NCBI GenBank assembly: GCA_032718475.1
Contig: JAUCBJ010003602.1
Span: 112,059-176,058, forward strand
Direction of reading: 5' to 3'
Length of the DNA stretch: 64,000 bases
Origin: Nemertoderma westbladi
Lineage: Eukaryota; Xenacoelomorpha; Nemertodermatida; Nemertodermatidae
This document shows positions 44,862 to 55,551 of this stretch, piece after piece. Both the position numbers and the translations under genes were made by a program. Positions within the stretch are counted from its first letter, which is position 1. Each line of letters starts with the position of its first letter. Below the pieces are notes generated by a model. That model saw nothing but the letters and a program-made list of their open reading frames with translations, was not told the DNA's origin and ran no database searches.

Positions 44862-47800
44862 ACTTGGTTTGGTAGTATTGTACCAACTGTACTTGGTTTG
44901 GTAGTATTGTACCAACTGTACTTGGTTTGGTAGTATTGTACCAACTGTACTTGGTTTGGTAGTATTGTACGTGTACGAACTGTACTTGGTTTGGTAGTAT
45001 TGTACCAACTGTACTTGGTTTGGTAGTATTGTACGTGTACGAACTGTACTTGGTTTGGTAGTATTGTACCAACTGTACTTGGTTTGGTAGTATTGTACGT
45101 GTACGAACTGTACTTGGTTTGGTAGTATTGTACCAACTGTACTTGGTTTGGTAGTATTGTACCAACTGTACTTGGTTTGGTAGTATTGTACGTGTACGAA
45201 CTGTACTTGGTTTGGTAGTATTGTACGTGTACGAACTGTACTTGGTTTGGTAGTATTGTACGTGTACGAACTGTACTTGGTTTGGTAGTATTGTACCAAC
45301 TGTACTTGGTTTGGTAGTATTGTACGCAACTGTACTTGGTTTGGTAGTATTGTACCAACTGTACTTGGTTTGGTAGTATTGTACCAACTGTACTTGGTTT
45401 GGTAGTATTGTACGCAACTGTACTTGGTTTGGTAGTATTGTACGTGTACGAACTGTACTTGGTTTGGTAGTATTGTACCAACCTGTACTTGGTTTGGTAG
45501 TATTGTACGTGTACGAACTGTACTTGGTTTGGTAGTATTGTACCAACTGTACTTGGTTTGGTAGTATTGTACGTGTACGAACTGTACTTGGTTTGGTAGT
45601 ATTGTACCAACTGTACTTGGTTTGGTAGTATTGTACAACTGTACTTGGTTTGGTAGTATTGTACCAACTGTACTTGGTTTGGTAGTATTGTACCGAACTG
45701 TACTTGGTTTGGTAGTATTGTACGTGTACGAACTGTACTTGGTTTGGTAGTATTGTACGTGTACGAACTGTACTTGGTTTGGTAGTATTGTACCAACTGT
45801 ACTTGGTTTGGTAGTATTGTACGTGTACGAACTGTACTTGGTTTGGTAGTATTGTACGTGTACGAACTGTACTTGGTTTGGTAGTATTGTACCAACTGTA
45901 CTTGGTTTGGTAGTATTGTACGGAGACTGTACTTGGTTTGGTAGTATTGTACCAACTGTACTTGGTTTGGTAGTATTGTACGTGTACGAACTGTACTTGG
46001 TTTGGTAGTATTGTACGTGTACGAACTGTACTTGGTTTGGTAGTATTGTACGTGTACGAACTGTACTTGGTTTGGTAGTATTGTACGTGTACGAACTGTA
46101 CTTGGTTTGGTAGTATTGTACCAACTGTACTTGGTTTGGTAGTATTGTACCAACTGTACTTGGTTTGGTAGTATTGTACCAACTGTACTTGGTTTGGTAG
46201 TATTGTACGTGTACGAACTGTACTTGGTTTGGTAGTATTGTACCAACTGTACTTGGTTTGGTAGTATTGTACCAACTGTACTTGGTTTGGTAGTATTGTA
46301 CCAACTGTACTTGGTTTGGTAGTATTGTACCAACGGTACTTGGTTTGGTAGTATTGTACGTGTACAACTGTACTTGGTTTGGTAGTATTGTACCAACTGT
46401 ACTTGGTTTGGTAGTATTGTACCAACTGTACTTGGTTTGGTAGTATTGTACCAACTGTACTTGGTTTGGTAGTATTGTACCAACTGTACTTGGTTTGGTA
46501 GTATTGTACCAACTGTACTTGGTTTGGTAGTATTGTACCAACGGTACTTGGTTTGGTAGTATTGTACCAACTGTACTTGGTTTGGTAGTATTGTACCAAC
46601 TGTACTTGGTTTGGTAGTATTGTACCAACTGTACTTGGTTTGGTAGTATTGTACCAACTGTACTTGGTTTGGTAGTATTGTACCAACTGTACTTGGTTTG
46701 GTAGTATTGTACCAACTGTACTTGGTTTGGTAGTATTGTACCAACTGTACTTGGTTTGGTAGTATTGTACGTGTACGAACTGTACTTGGTTTGGTAGTAT
46801 TGTACGTGTACGAACTGTACTTGGTTTGGTAGTATTGTACGTGTACGAACTGTACTTGGTTTGGTAGTATTGTACGAACTGTACTTGGTTTGGTAGTATT
46901 GTACCAACTGTACTTGGTTTGGTAGTATTGTACGCAACTGTACTTGGTTTGGTAGTATTGTACCAACTGTACTTGGTTTGGTAGTATTGTACCAACTGTA
47001 CTTGGTTTGGTAGTATTGTACCAACTGTACTTGGTTTGGTAGTATTGTACCAACTGTACTTGGTTTGGTAGTATTGTACGCAACTGTACTTGGTTTGGTA
47101 GTATTGTACCAACTGTACTTGGTTTGGTAGTATTGTACGTGTACGAACTGTACTTGGTTTGGTAGTATTGTACGTGTACGAACTGTACTTGGTTTGGTAG
47201 TATTGTACGTGTACGAACTGTACTTGGTTTGGTAGTATTGTACGTGTACGACTGTACTTGGTTTGGTAGTATTGTACCAACTGTACTTGGTTTGGTAGTA
47301 TTGTACGAACTGTACTTGGTTTGGTAGTATTGTACCAACGGTACTTGGTTTGGTAGTATTGTACGTGTACGAACTGTACTTGGTTTGGTAGTATTGTACC
47401 AACTGTACTTGGTTTGGTAGTATTGTACGTGTACGAACTGTACTTGGTTTGGTAGTATTGTACGTGTACGAACTGTACTTGGTTTGGTAGTATTGTACGT
47501 GTACGAACTGTACTTGGTTTGGTAGTATTGTACGTGTACGAACTGTACTTGGTTTGGTAGTATTGTACCAACTGTACTTGGTTTGGTAGTATTGTACGTG
47601 TACGAACTGTACTTGGTTTGGTAGTATTGTACGTGTACGAACTGTACTTGGTTTGGTAGTATTGTACGTGTACGGACTGTACTTGGTTTGGTAGTATTGT
47701 ACGTGTACGAACTGTACTTGGTTTGGTAGTATTGTACGTGTACGAACTGTACTTGGTTTGGTAGTATTGTACCAACCTGTACTTGGTTTGGTAGTATTGT

Positions 47801-48113
47801 ACCAACTGTACTTGGTTTGGTAGTATTGTACCAACTGTACTTGGTTTGGTAGTATTGTACCAACCTGTACTTGGTTTGGTAGTATTGTACCAACTGTACT
47901 TGGTTTGGTAGTATTGTACGTGTACGAACTGTACTTGGTTTGGTAGTATTGTACCAACTGTACTTGGTTTGGTAGTATTGTACGTGTACGAACTGTACTT
48001 GGTTTGGTAGTATTGTACCAACTGTACTTGGTTTGGTAGTATTGTACGTGTACGAACTGTACTTGGTTTGGTAGTATTGTACCAACTGTACTTGGTTTGG
48101 TAGTATTGTACCA
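44862..48113. repeat. Satellite of mixed 29- and 35-bp units, about 3.25 kb and roughly 105 units
   Basis: The core CTGTACTTGGTTTGGTAGTA plus TTGTAC is joined by one of two linkers: CAA (29-bp unit) or GTGTACGAA (35-bp unit). Rarer linkers are GCAA, GAA, AA, CAAC and GGAGA. The order of the two main linkers is irregular. Both lengths are 2 mod 3, and the minus strand lacks stops in all three frames, giving spurious frames of 1,059-1,128 codons. The array lies between NAA35 and PTDSS2. Confidence 0.97.
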
Positions 48114-48885
48114 GTATTTCATTAAAAAATGGCAGATAAATTGACTTTTTTTTTGTAAAAAGGACATTCTGAGATAAAGATGCTTAAAGTGTAAGGAGAA
48201 ATTCAAACTTTCCCGCTATTTTAGATATTTATTTTTTCTTCGTTCTCCATTATGCATGTTTCATAGTCGTCTTTCAGATGAAAATACCCTACTGCATATC
48301 GTGCTGCTCGAAGCGAATGCTTGTCAAAAATCAGACCAGCTCTTATGTTTTAAGCAATAACTCGAGTTTTAAACAGATTTGAAGAATTTTCTTACTGGAC
48401 AATTAACTGAATAGCCTACATTACTAATCTTACCGAGGGTAAATGCCATGCCTAAAACAAACTACCTAAATTAAAACCAATTACACAACGTTAATTTTCA
48501 ATTGAGGGAAAAGGCCTTTGAGCGTTTTCATATTTTGTCTGAGTCCATACATCAAAATTACAGCTCCCGTGCTCCACTGGTAAGACATAATTTATTTGTA
48601 AGAAATATAAGATGAATTTCACATTTATACGCAAAGTAACCAATCACAGGCCTCCAGCCTGTCATAAGTCCGATAGATGATGGGGGGGGGGGGGGGGGGG
48701 GGGCTTTCGACCCAATAAAAATTAATCCTTTCCCAGGGAAATTCAACGCAAACAACAACTGATTACTCTAAAAAATAAAACTGTAACCTGCCAGCCTGCT
48801 CCTTTCAACATTTCCCTAAACTGAGAATTTAACGTTTAGGCGGATATTAATTCGCCAATTAATTCGCTAATTAAAAGGTGGGATT

Positions 48886-48919
<34 letters not shown>

Positions 48920-49080
48920 TGTCTCCCGAACCTCCGAGTCCAGACAGTAGTGAGTATGGCACTATTCGAGCTCAGCTAACTACACAGTTCTGCAGTTTCT
49001 ACTTTGTAGGACATTCATATACCTGTATACGGCTGACCGGTACCGGTAGTTATAATATATTTAGTAGAATTAACGTCGGA
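48114..49080. other. Intergenic DNA with long G and C runs
   Basis: Holds a run of 22 G (48682-48703) and a run of 32 C (48888-48919). No gene was recognised. The PTDSS2 reading frame is open from 48952 but lacks an ATG. Confidence 0.5.
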
Positions 49081-50475
49081 TATGCCTCGAGTGGCCACCC
49101 CCAGGATAACGGCAACCCGCCCGACAAACCACCTCGATTCCTAGACGAATCAACAACCTCGTCATTCTTCTGGAGGGCTCACACAGTCACGGTGCTGGCT
49201 ATCTGTATCGCGATAGTAACCTACGAGGTAGCCAACACTGACCCCTCCCAGGATATCGTTTACAACACGAAGCGCTCTCTCTGTATGTGCGCTTTCGTAT
49301 TCGTTTGTTTCGGAGTGACCCAAGCGGCAGATGGACCCTTCACCCGGCCTCACCCTGCGTTCTGGCGACTAATCCTCTGTCTTAGTGTCATCTACGACTT
49401 TGTCTCATTTTTTTACTCTTCCAGAATTTAAGCGACGCCCGGAATCTTCTGTCCCACCTGACTCCGATTTAGGTAAACCCCTCCCGGAGCAGAGCTACGG
49501 CGAGGATTGCTCTGTGTGGGACCCGGACCATCCAGACGGCCCGTTACACAACGTTTGGGCCAAGTGCGACTTCTTCATAATCGCTCACTTCCTGGGTTTC
49601 ATCGTTAAGACTATAATCATACGAGACGTGTGGATGGTGACCACGATATCTGTGACCTTCGAACTCCTAGAGTACACCATCGAACACCAGGTTGGCCAAC
49701 TTCAACGAGTGTTGGTGGGACCATTGGGTGTTAGACGTGTTGCTATGCAACGGACTAGGGATGGTAGTGGGTCTATGGATTATGGACTATTTAGGGCAGA
49801 AGACTTACCATTGGCGCAGTCTGTGGCAGATCAGATCGTACAGAGGTAAGTTCCGTCGAGTTGCAGCTCAATTCTCGCCATATTTCTGGACGGAGTTCCA
49901 TTGGCGTCCGCGGTCTAGTTGGGACGTTGGTTTGCTGTTCTCGGATTAGCCGCCATCTTCCTTTCCTTCGAGCTCAACCTCTTCTACCTCAAGTACCTGC
50001 TATGGATCCCGCACCGCATCCAATCCTGCAGGTTCGCACGGGGATTGTCGCGTTCTCGGGCGCCGTCGCTATGCGGGAAACCTACTCGTTTATGTTCGAC
50101 TCGACGCGATCCAAGCTCGGCCAACAGGCCTGGCTGATGGCCGCGTTGGCCGTTACCGAAACCTTGATGGTTGTTAAGTTCGGGGCCGATCTCATAAGGA
50201 TTCCGCCCCCCGTCCACGTGCAGGTATGCTGGCTCCTCGGGTTGCTTGGGTTCATCGTCTACACGTTGGGTTACTTCGTTATACCCAACCTGGGTCGATT
50301 CCGAGGCGGACGTTATCGCAGAACCGTCAGCGAAGTCGGGATTAATCTCGCGGTTAGCGCCGTTAACGAGGGGGGTTGTGGCAGCAGTGGGGAGGAACAC
50401 AGTGGCGGTGTCGGCAATAAAGCTGATTCCAAAACAACTAAAAGACGCAGAATTAAAATAAAAAACAAAAAATAA
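49081..50475 (+). pseudogene. PTDSS2: Phosphatidylserine synthase 2, with four single-base frameshifts
   Basis: PTDSS2 is an ER multipass enzyme that swaps the ethanolamine head group of phosphatidylethanolamine for serine. Family blocks in order are SSFFWRAHTVTVLA, YNTKRSLCM, CFGVTQAADGPFTRPHPAFWR, HNVWAKCDFFIIAHFLG, ELLEYTIEHQ, NECWWDHWVLDVLLCNGLGM, ELNLFYLKYLLW, VAMRETY and LGQQAWLMAAL. They sit in different frames: frame 1 to about 49415 (T7 run), frame 2 to about 49690, frame 3 to about 49918, frame 2 to about 50010, then frame 1 to the stop. Each shift is repaired by one base, and no stop codon or missing block is seen otherwise. No ATG exists in the first frame; 49082 has an ATG out of frame. 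It is either a very young pseudogene or an intact gene with assembly indels. Confidence 0.8.
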
Positions 50476-50664
50476 CTGCCGGTATTGGGTATATCAATTC
50501 TCGGCAATATCATGTTTGGTACTCATCAGTAAGATGACGTAAGCGTCCCCTTTGCGACATTATATCAGTCTTCTCCAACTTCCAACGTCTAGGGCCTCTC
50601 CTTGACTGTATTATGACACTGCTTGTACACATTTATAATGAAGATCACCCTACGATATCAATAC
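50476..50664. other. PTDSS2 3' flank
   Basis: No feature recognised before the fold-back element that starts at 50665. Confidence 0.4.
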
Positions 50665-50890
50665 TTATTGCACGGTTATCAAGTTATTTTCCCGTATATT
50701 TTACCCGAGGGCAGGAATAACCCGAGGGCGCAGCCCGAGGGTTTCCTGCCCGAGGGTAAAATATTAGGGAAAATAACTTGATAACCGGGCAATAAATGTG
50801 TTATTCCACATTATTAACAATTCTAAAAGGGTTTTGTTTGGGGGCAAGTGAAGTAAATGGGGCTTGGTATTTTGGGGGGATTAAATATAT
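50665..50890. mobile_element. Fold-back element, copy 1
   Basis: 50665-50795 is an imperfect 131-bp palindrome: TTATTGCACGGTTATCAAGT on the left mirrors ACTTGATAACCGGGCAATAA on the right, with a centre CCCGAGGGCGCAGCCCGAGGG. After it comes a G-rich tail (TTCTAAAAGGGTTTTGTTTG, then TGGGGCTTGGTATTTTGGGG). The same palindrome-plus-tail layout recurs at 53161-53700. Confidence 0.85.
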
Positions 50891-53160
50891 ATCAATATAT
50901 ATTAAATCATTAAATTGTATTTGTGCATTCAGAATGATTAAATAATGCATAACTAAATACTGTATGAGTACAGTAGATTCCGGCAAATTTCATAGGGTTA
51001 ACATTTGCCCGCATCCTCCTATATTTTCGATAAATGTATTCTTTTATTTTGGTGAAAAAAGTATGTTCTAATAAACTATAGGCCCGCCAGATCCATATTT
51101 ACTGTATAACACATCATGCAGCAAGAACCTTTAAAGTGAAAAAAAAATGCAGCACAGTACGTAGCCTAACTTTGGACCACTGATAGGTCTACTAATTTTC
51201 TAAAACCTTTTGTAAACTGAATCAAAATATACATTCACGGGTTATATAAAAGTTTCATGATATAAAGACTAACATCGGTGTTATTGTTCTTCGGTAGGAC
51301 GCAGTTTCACAGAGATTTGAGCTCATTCAGGAGACATTCGAGAACATTCACTAACTCGCTATGCTCGTTCTGTGAATGCCTGCACTTGACCCCTGCGTGA
51401 GATAAACACTTTAGGGCCTACTTTATACAGAATACAGAAAAAAATAAATTATTATTAGGACTTCATACTGGTGCATGCGGGACCATTTATAGTAGACATA
51501 CTGTATTAATATCAAGGGAATTAATTGTGTAGTGGTTTAACCCTTTAATTATATCGGAGCCTTGACCTCGGGTCCCCGACTCCAGATTTCGTGGGTTCGA
51601 GTCCGGGAATGTGGCCAGGGAAATTTGCATTCCGGTTTCGCATAAATCTCCGTTAGGCCTATATATAAAGACTGTTTCGGTGTTACTACCGTAATCAATA
51701 TTTTACTGTAGTTAAAAAACAAGTTTTATTTAAAGCCAGCTTTATTATTATTATTCAAATAAAACATCAATATTCATTTCCATACTGCGCGTCCAACTTA
51801 CGTATTAAACATAAAGACAGAACAGAGCACGAAATACAGTATGTACAGTGCGGCCTACCTAGCCTGCTGTACAGACTTGTATCGCTATTCGCTACCAGTC
51901 CACAGCTTCGCAGCTTTATCCCTCAGGCAGTCGGACAGCAATTAAGTGATGAAAAAACAAAACCACAAACATGTACCGGTCCTGGAAACCGCACCGGTAC
52001 TACGCCTATACCATGCCAAGCGGCTTGGTCAGCCCACTACTGCCTGGCTACAGGCTGGGTACCGTACCGGTCTGGTGCTTTCAATTTCAGACAATGGATA
52101 ATGATACAAAAATGTGTTGTGGTACCGGTAGGTTCTGACAATCTGATTTGCTAATAGAGCTAGGCCTAGGATAATAGGCAGTTGCATAGCAACGCGGGAA
52201 TATCACTGATATTTTCCCGTGGGCAAAAAGTGATATTTTTTAGGTAGCCCACTATTATAAATGATATTTAACCCGCTCATTAATGGGGAATAACACATTA
52301 TATCGCATCACATCATTATCACATTACGATATGAAATGAGAAACCTACAACATTAAAAATCTTATTTCCAACAAGTAAAGTATTTATTTAATACACAAAC
52401 CCAGCACCACTGCTTTGTTTCAGTTTCATTATACAGTAATAAAGACTACGTTTAACTTTAGTTGGTGATTCTCAGCTTCGCTAATTTACTATGCAAACTG
52501 CATGAAATATTTTATATAAATAAATAGTTTGTTAAAATAACTATTAATTTATTAATAATTATAATAATTCATCCCCTTTGTGATTATTTTGGTATAACTC
52601 AACATGGTGTGTTTATTTTTTGGTGTGGGGTTCTGTTATTGTCTACGTCTACTATTTATTTTGCTTGGCGCCTTCGGGCTGTGTCGTGCTTTTTGCTATT
52701 TTTATATTTTCTAATATTTATATTTTTAACTAATTTAAGAACTTGGGTGATTCTCATCCATCTGTACCGCGTGTGTTTATGCGGCGGGGTTTATACTACG
52801 ATGGGCTTTTATTTATCCCGATAATCACCCCAGGCCATCATAGTCATGGCATTTAATAGCTCATTGTGTTCGGCCACAATATACCAGTCGAGTTATTTTA
52901 GTTTTTACTATTTAATTTAGATTTGATGAGAATCACCAGGTAATTAACTAATGAGTTCGTAATACTAATTAATTTCAGTTTGACTTCAGCTCAGGAAATA
53001 CATTTATCATAGGTAGTTTATTTTATCAAAATCATTTATCATATGTAATTAACATTTTTTAATAACGGCATTATACCATCTCTTTCCTCATTTCTGCACA
53101 CAATAATATTAACGCGGATGTGATTGTGATATAACGTCCGCTGGCGCTATGTAACTATAT
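50891..53160. other. Gene-free repeat-rich DNA
   Basis: No coding exon found. It includes a tRNA-like SINE head near 51520-51610 and a fold-back relative near 52190-52310 (GGGAATATCACTGATATTTT, then CCCG). Several GGTACCGG palindromes occur around 51970-52140. Confidence 0.5.
51520..51625 (+). mobile_element. tRNA-derived SINE head (putative)
   Basis: A box-A-like TTGTGTAGTGG (near 51524) is followed about 65 bp later by a perfect box B, GGGTTCGAGTCC (51593-51604). A functional tRNA fold is not obvious, so I take it as a SINE or tRNA relic. Confidence 0.45.
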
Positions 53161-53293
53161 TTATTACACGGTTATCAAGTTATTTTCCCGGTTATTTAAC
53201 CCGCGGGCAGGAAACAACCCGAGGGCGAAGCCCGAGGGTGTTCCTGCCCAAGGGTTAAATAACCGGGAAAATAACTTGATAACCGTGTAATAA
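53161..53293. mobile_element. Fold-back element, copy 2
   Basis: A 133-bp near-perfect palindrome: TTATTACACGGTTATCAAGT and its mirror ACTTGATAACCGTGTAATAA, centre CCCGAGGGCGAAGCCCGAGGG. Transcribed, it would form a hairpin with arms of about 64 nt. Confidence 0.88.
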
Positions 53294-53299
53294 GTTTGT

Positions 53300-53700
53300 T
53301 ATTACCCATTCCGTTTAACGATTTTCTTGTACTCAAACTGTTCTAAAAGGGTTTTGTTTGGGGGGGAGGAGATTAAAATGGGGCGTGGTATTTTGGGGGG
53401 GATAAATAACTATGCATAGATATTTTTATATTAATAACGCATCCCGTTTTACCGACTTTCTTGGACTCAAACTGTTCTAAAAGGGTTTTGTTTGGGGGGG
53501 AGGAGATTAAAATGGGGCGTGGTATTTTGGGGGGGATAAATAACTATGCATAGATATTTTTATATTAATAACGCATCCCGTTTTACCGACTTTCTTGGAC
53601 TCAAACTGTTCTAAAAGGGTTTTGATGGGAGGGGTGGGGGGGGGGGGGGGGGGATTAAATTGGGGCGTGGTATTTTATAACTATGCATAGATATGTTATA
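53300..53700. repeat. 134-bp tandem repeat derived from the fold-back element tail
   Basis: TTCTAAAAGGGTTTTG occurs at 53341, 53475 and 53609 (134-bp spacing). Each unit also holds TGGGGCGTGGTATTTTGGGG or a close variant and CTATGCATAGATAT. Copy 1 of the element has this tail once. A G-run of 18 (53636-53653) expands the third unit. Confidence 0.9.
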
Positions 53701-54729
53701 ATAAACTACCCTTGTTTGTGTGTTTGTTAGCCGCTTTACAACTCAGAAACTACTTGGCCATGTGAAATAAAAATAGAACGACTGTGTTTGGCTTGGCGAG
53801 TTGGGTGACATGGGCCTATTTTTGTGTGGTCTGTCTGTGTGTCGGACAAATCTTTGGTCGCTTAGCAACGGTTCAATCAAATATATTGCAATTTAGTATG
53901 TGTGTAGTAGAGAAAAAGTTGAGACAGTTTCGACAATTTGGCGTCGCACAATTTCCATAGTTCACCGCTTGGTGGTGAACTAACTCTCGTCCTGCTATAA
54001 CTGCAGGAGTTGTTTGCGTCCAGTCCCCCCCCCCCCCCCCCCCCCCCCCCTATCTGGATCTTTGTATACATTTCCAGTCATACTGTATTTGATGGGGAAA
54101 TAAAAAAGGTGAAAAAATAATCAGTGAAAGAACAATTCAGTAGAATTCAAATTAGCTTTATTTACTTATAATTTCGAAACTAAAAAACATTATATTTAAA
54201 CAATAAATGTTAGTAAAACTATGTTCTAGAATCGAGTAAATCAATGGCGTGGAGCAGTTGATATAAACTTAAATGAGAAAGTAAAACTATAACTAATAAG
54301 GATAATGTTAATGCGAGACGGATAAATATCTGTATTTCTGTCGTTTCTTCTAATTTTTCATTAAAAAAATGGGGAAATATTATGAAATCAAGAAAACTGG
54401 TCGAAATTTATTGAAGCGAATGAAATTACCTTTCATCATATAAAGCAAAAATTGCAAAAAAACGGTTAAGAAATGGCAGAGTGGTGGAGTGGTAGTATTT
54501 TTCGTGCGAAAAAATGTCATTCTGAGATAATCGCCTTCAAAGTTCAAACCTTCCCGCGCAAAACTACCTGTATAGGGCCTGGTTGGTTAATAGTCTCTGA
54601 CATGAAGGAAACACACCACCGAGCTAAAATTATATTTATGGGGGTTTTCGGGGTCGCTGATTTCATTTCCGATATCAGTTTTACTATTTGGTGGAATGTA
54701 GTCTCTGTCCGTCTGTCGGTTGTCTGTAT
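53701..54729. other. Gene-free DNA with a 26-C run
   Basis: A run of 26 C lies at 54025-54050. The frame from 54473 (AUG, 95 codons) has no recognisable domain and runs into the SINE. Nothing further can be supported. Confidence 0.45.
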
Positions 54730-54985
54730 GTCGCAGTGTCCGAGTGGATACGGCGCCTGAACTGCTTACACAATAGTGTTTGGTGGTGCAGGTTCGAATC
54801 CGACTAAAAGCTGTAGAAATTTCGCACTGTTGTGTCCCTAGGCAAGACACTTTAGACATTAGTGCCTACGCCAACCCAGCGGTATAATGGGAACCTGGCT
54901 TTGCTGGGGTAATGATAATAAAAGCGCTTTGAGTATGCTGAGCGTAGAAAAGCGCTACATAAATAACCAATATTATTATTATTAT
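54730..54985 (+). mobile_element. tRNA-derived SINE, full-looking copy
   Basis: Box A TGTCCGAGTGG (54737-54747) and box B GGTTCGAATCC (54791-54801) are correctly spaced for a Leu/Ser-type tRNA head. A body with GGCAAGACACTTTAGACATT follows, then the widely shared 3' motif AAAGCGCTTTGAG...AAAAGCGCTACATAAAT and a TAT-triplet tail (54971-54985). The intact pol III boxes and tail suggest a fairly young copy. Confidence 0.88.
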
Positions 54986-55551
54986 GTCTATCGTACATTT
55001 TGTCAGACAGATTGGCAGCTACACATATTCCACGATAACTCGAGAACTAAATGAGATCTCTCAAAGCCGTTTTCAGATTTGAAATCACCATTAAATTCTG
55101 CTCTGGCTGCTGCCATAAGTATCTGCGTTCCATTGTTGCAGTTTAATTTAATTTAAATAAATCGGTTTAATTTTACATAAACACTTACATAAAAACTTTC
55201 TTCGCATTAGTGGCTTCGTTTGGTTTAATAAATATTATATATTGAAAAATACAATTTATTATTATTTATTAATAATTAACCGATTATTTATATAATCAGA
55301 TAACATTGCGAAATATAAGTTCTAAGGACTTATAGAACATAGATGGGAATATGTACGGGAAGCAATGGCGGGATGTTCAAACAGTTCCATCGAAAGGGGA
55401 GCCTCCGACCACATCCCCTTAAAAGTGGCCAGGGAAAGCTGCTTGGTGGGTCGGTTTGATTGATAACTTAGTCAGAAACTATAAAGTTTAAAAACAACTA
55501 AATACATTCCCCGGTTCTACAGTATTAATCTGCATGAAATGTTATAATTAT
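54986..55551. other. LANCL1 3' flank
   Basis: AT-rich, no gene. No clear polyadenylation signal could be assigned for the minus-strand LANCL1. Confidence 0.4.

Noticed and set aside
44747-48206. Three overlapping minus-strand frames of 1,059-1,128 codons
   Set aside because: All three frames of the 29/35-bp satellite are open on the minus strand; the products are shifted versions of one repeat and not proteins.
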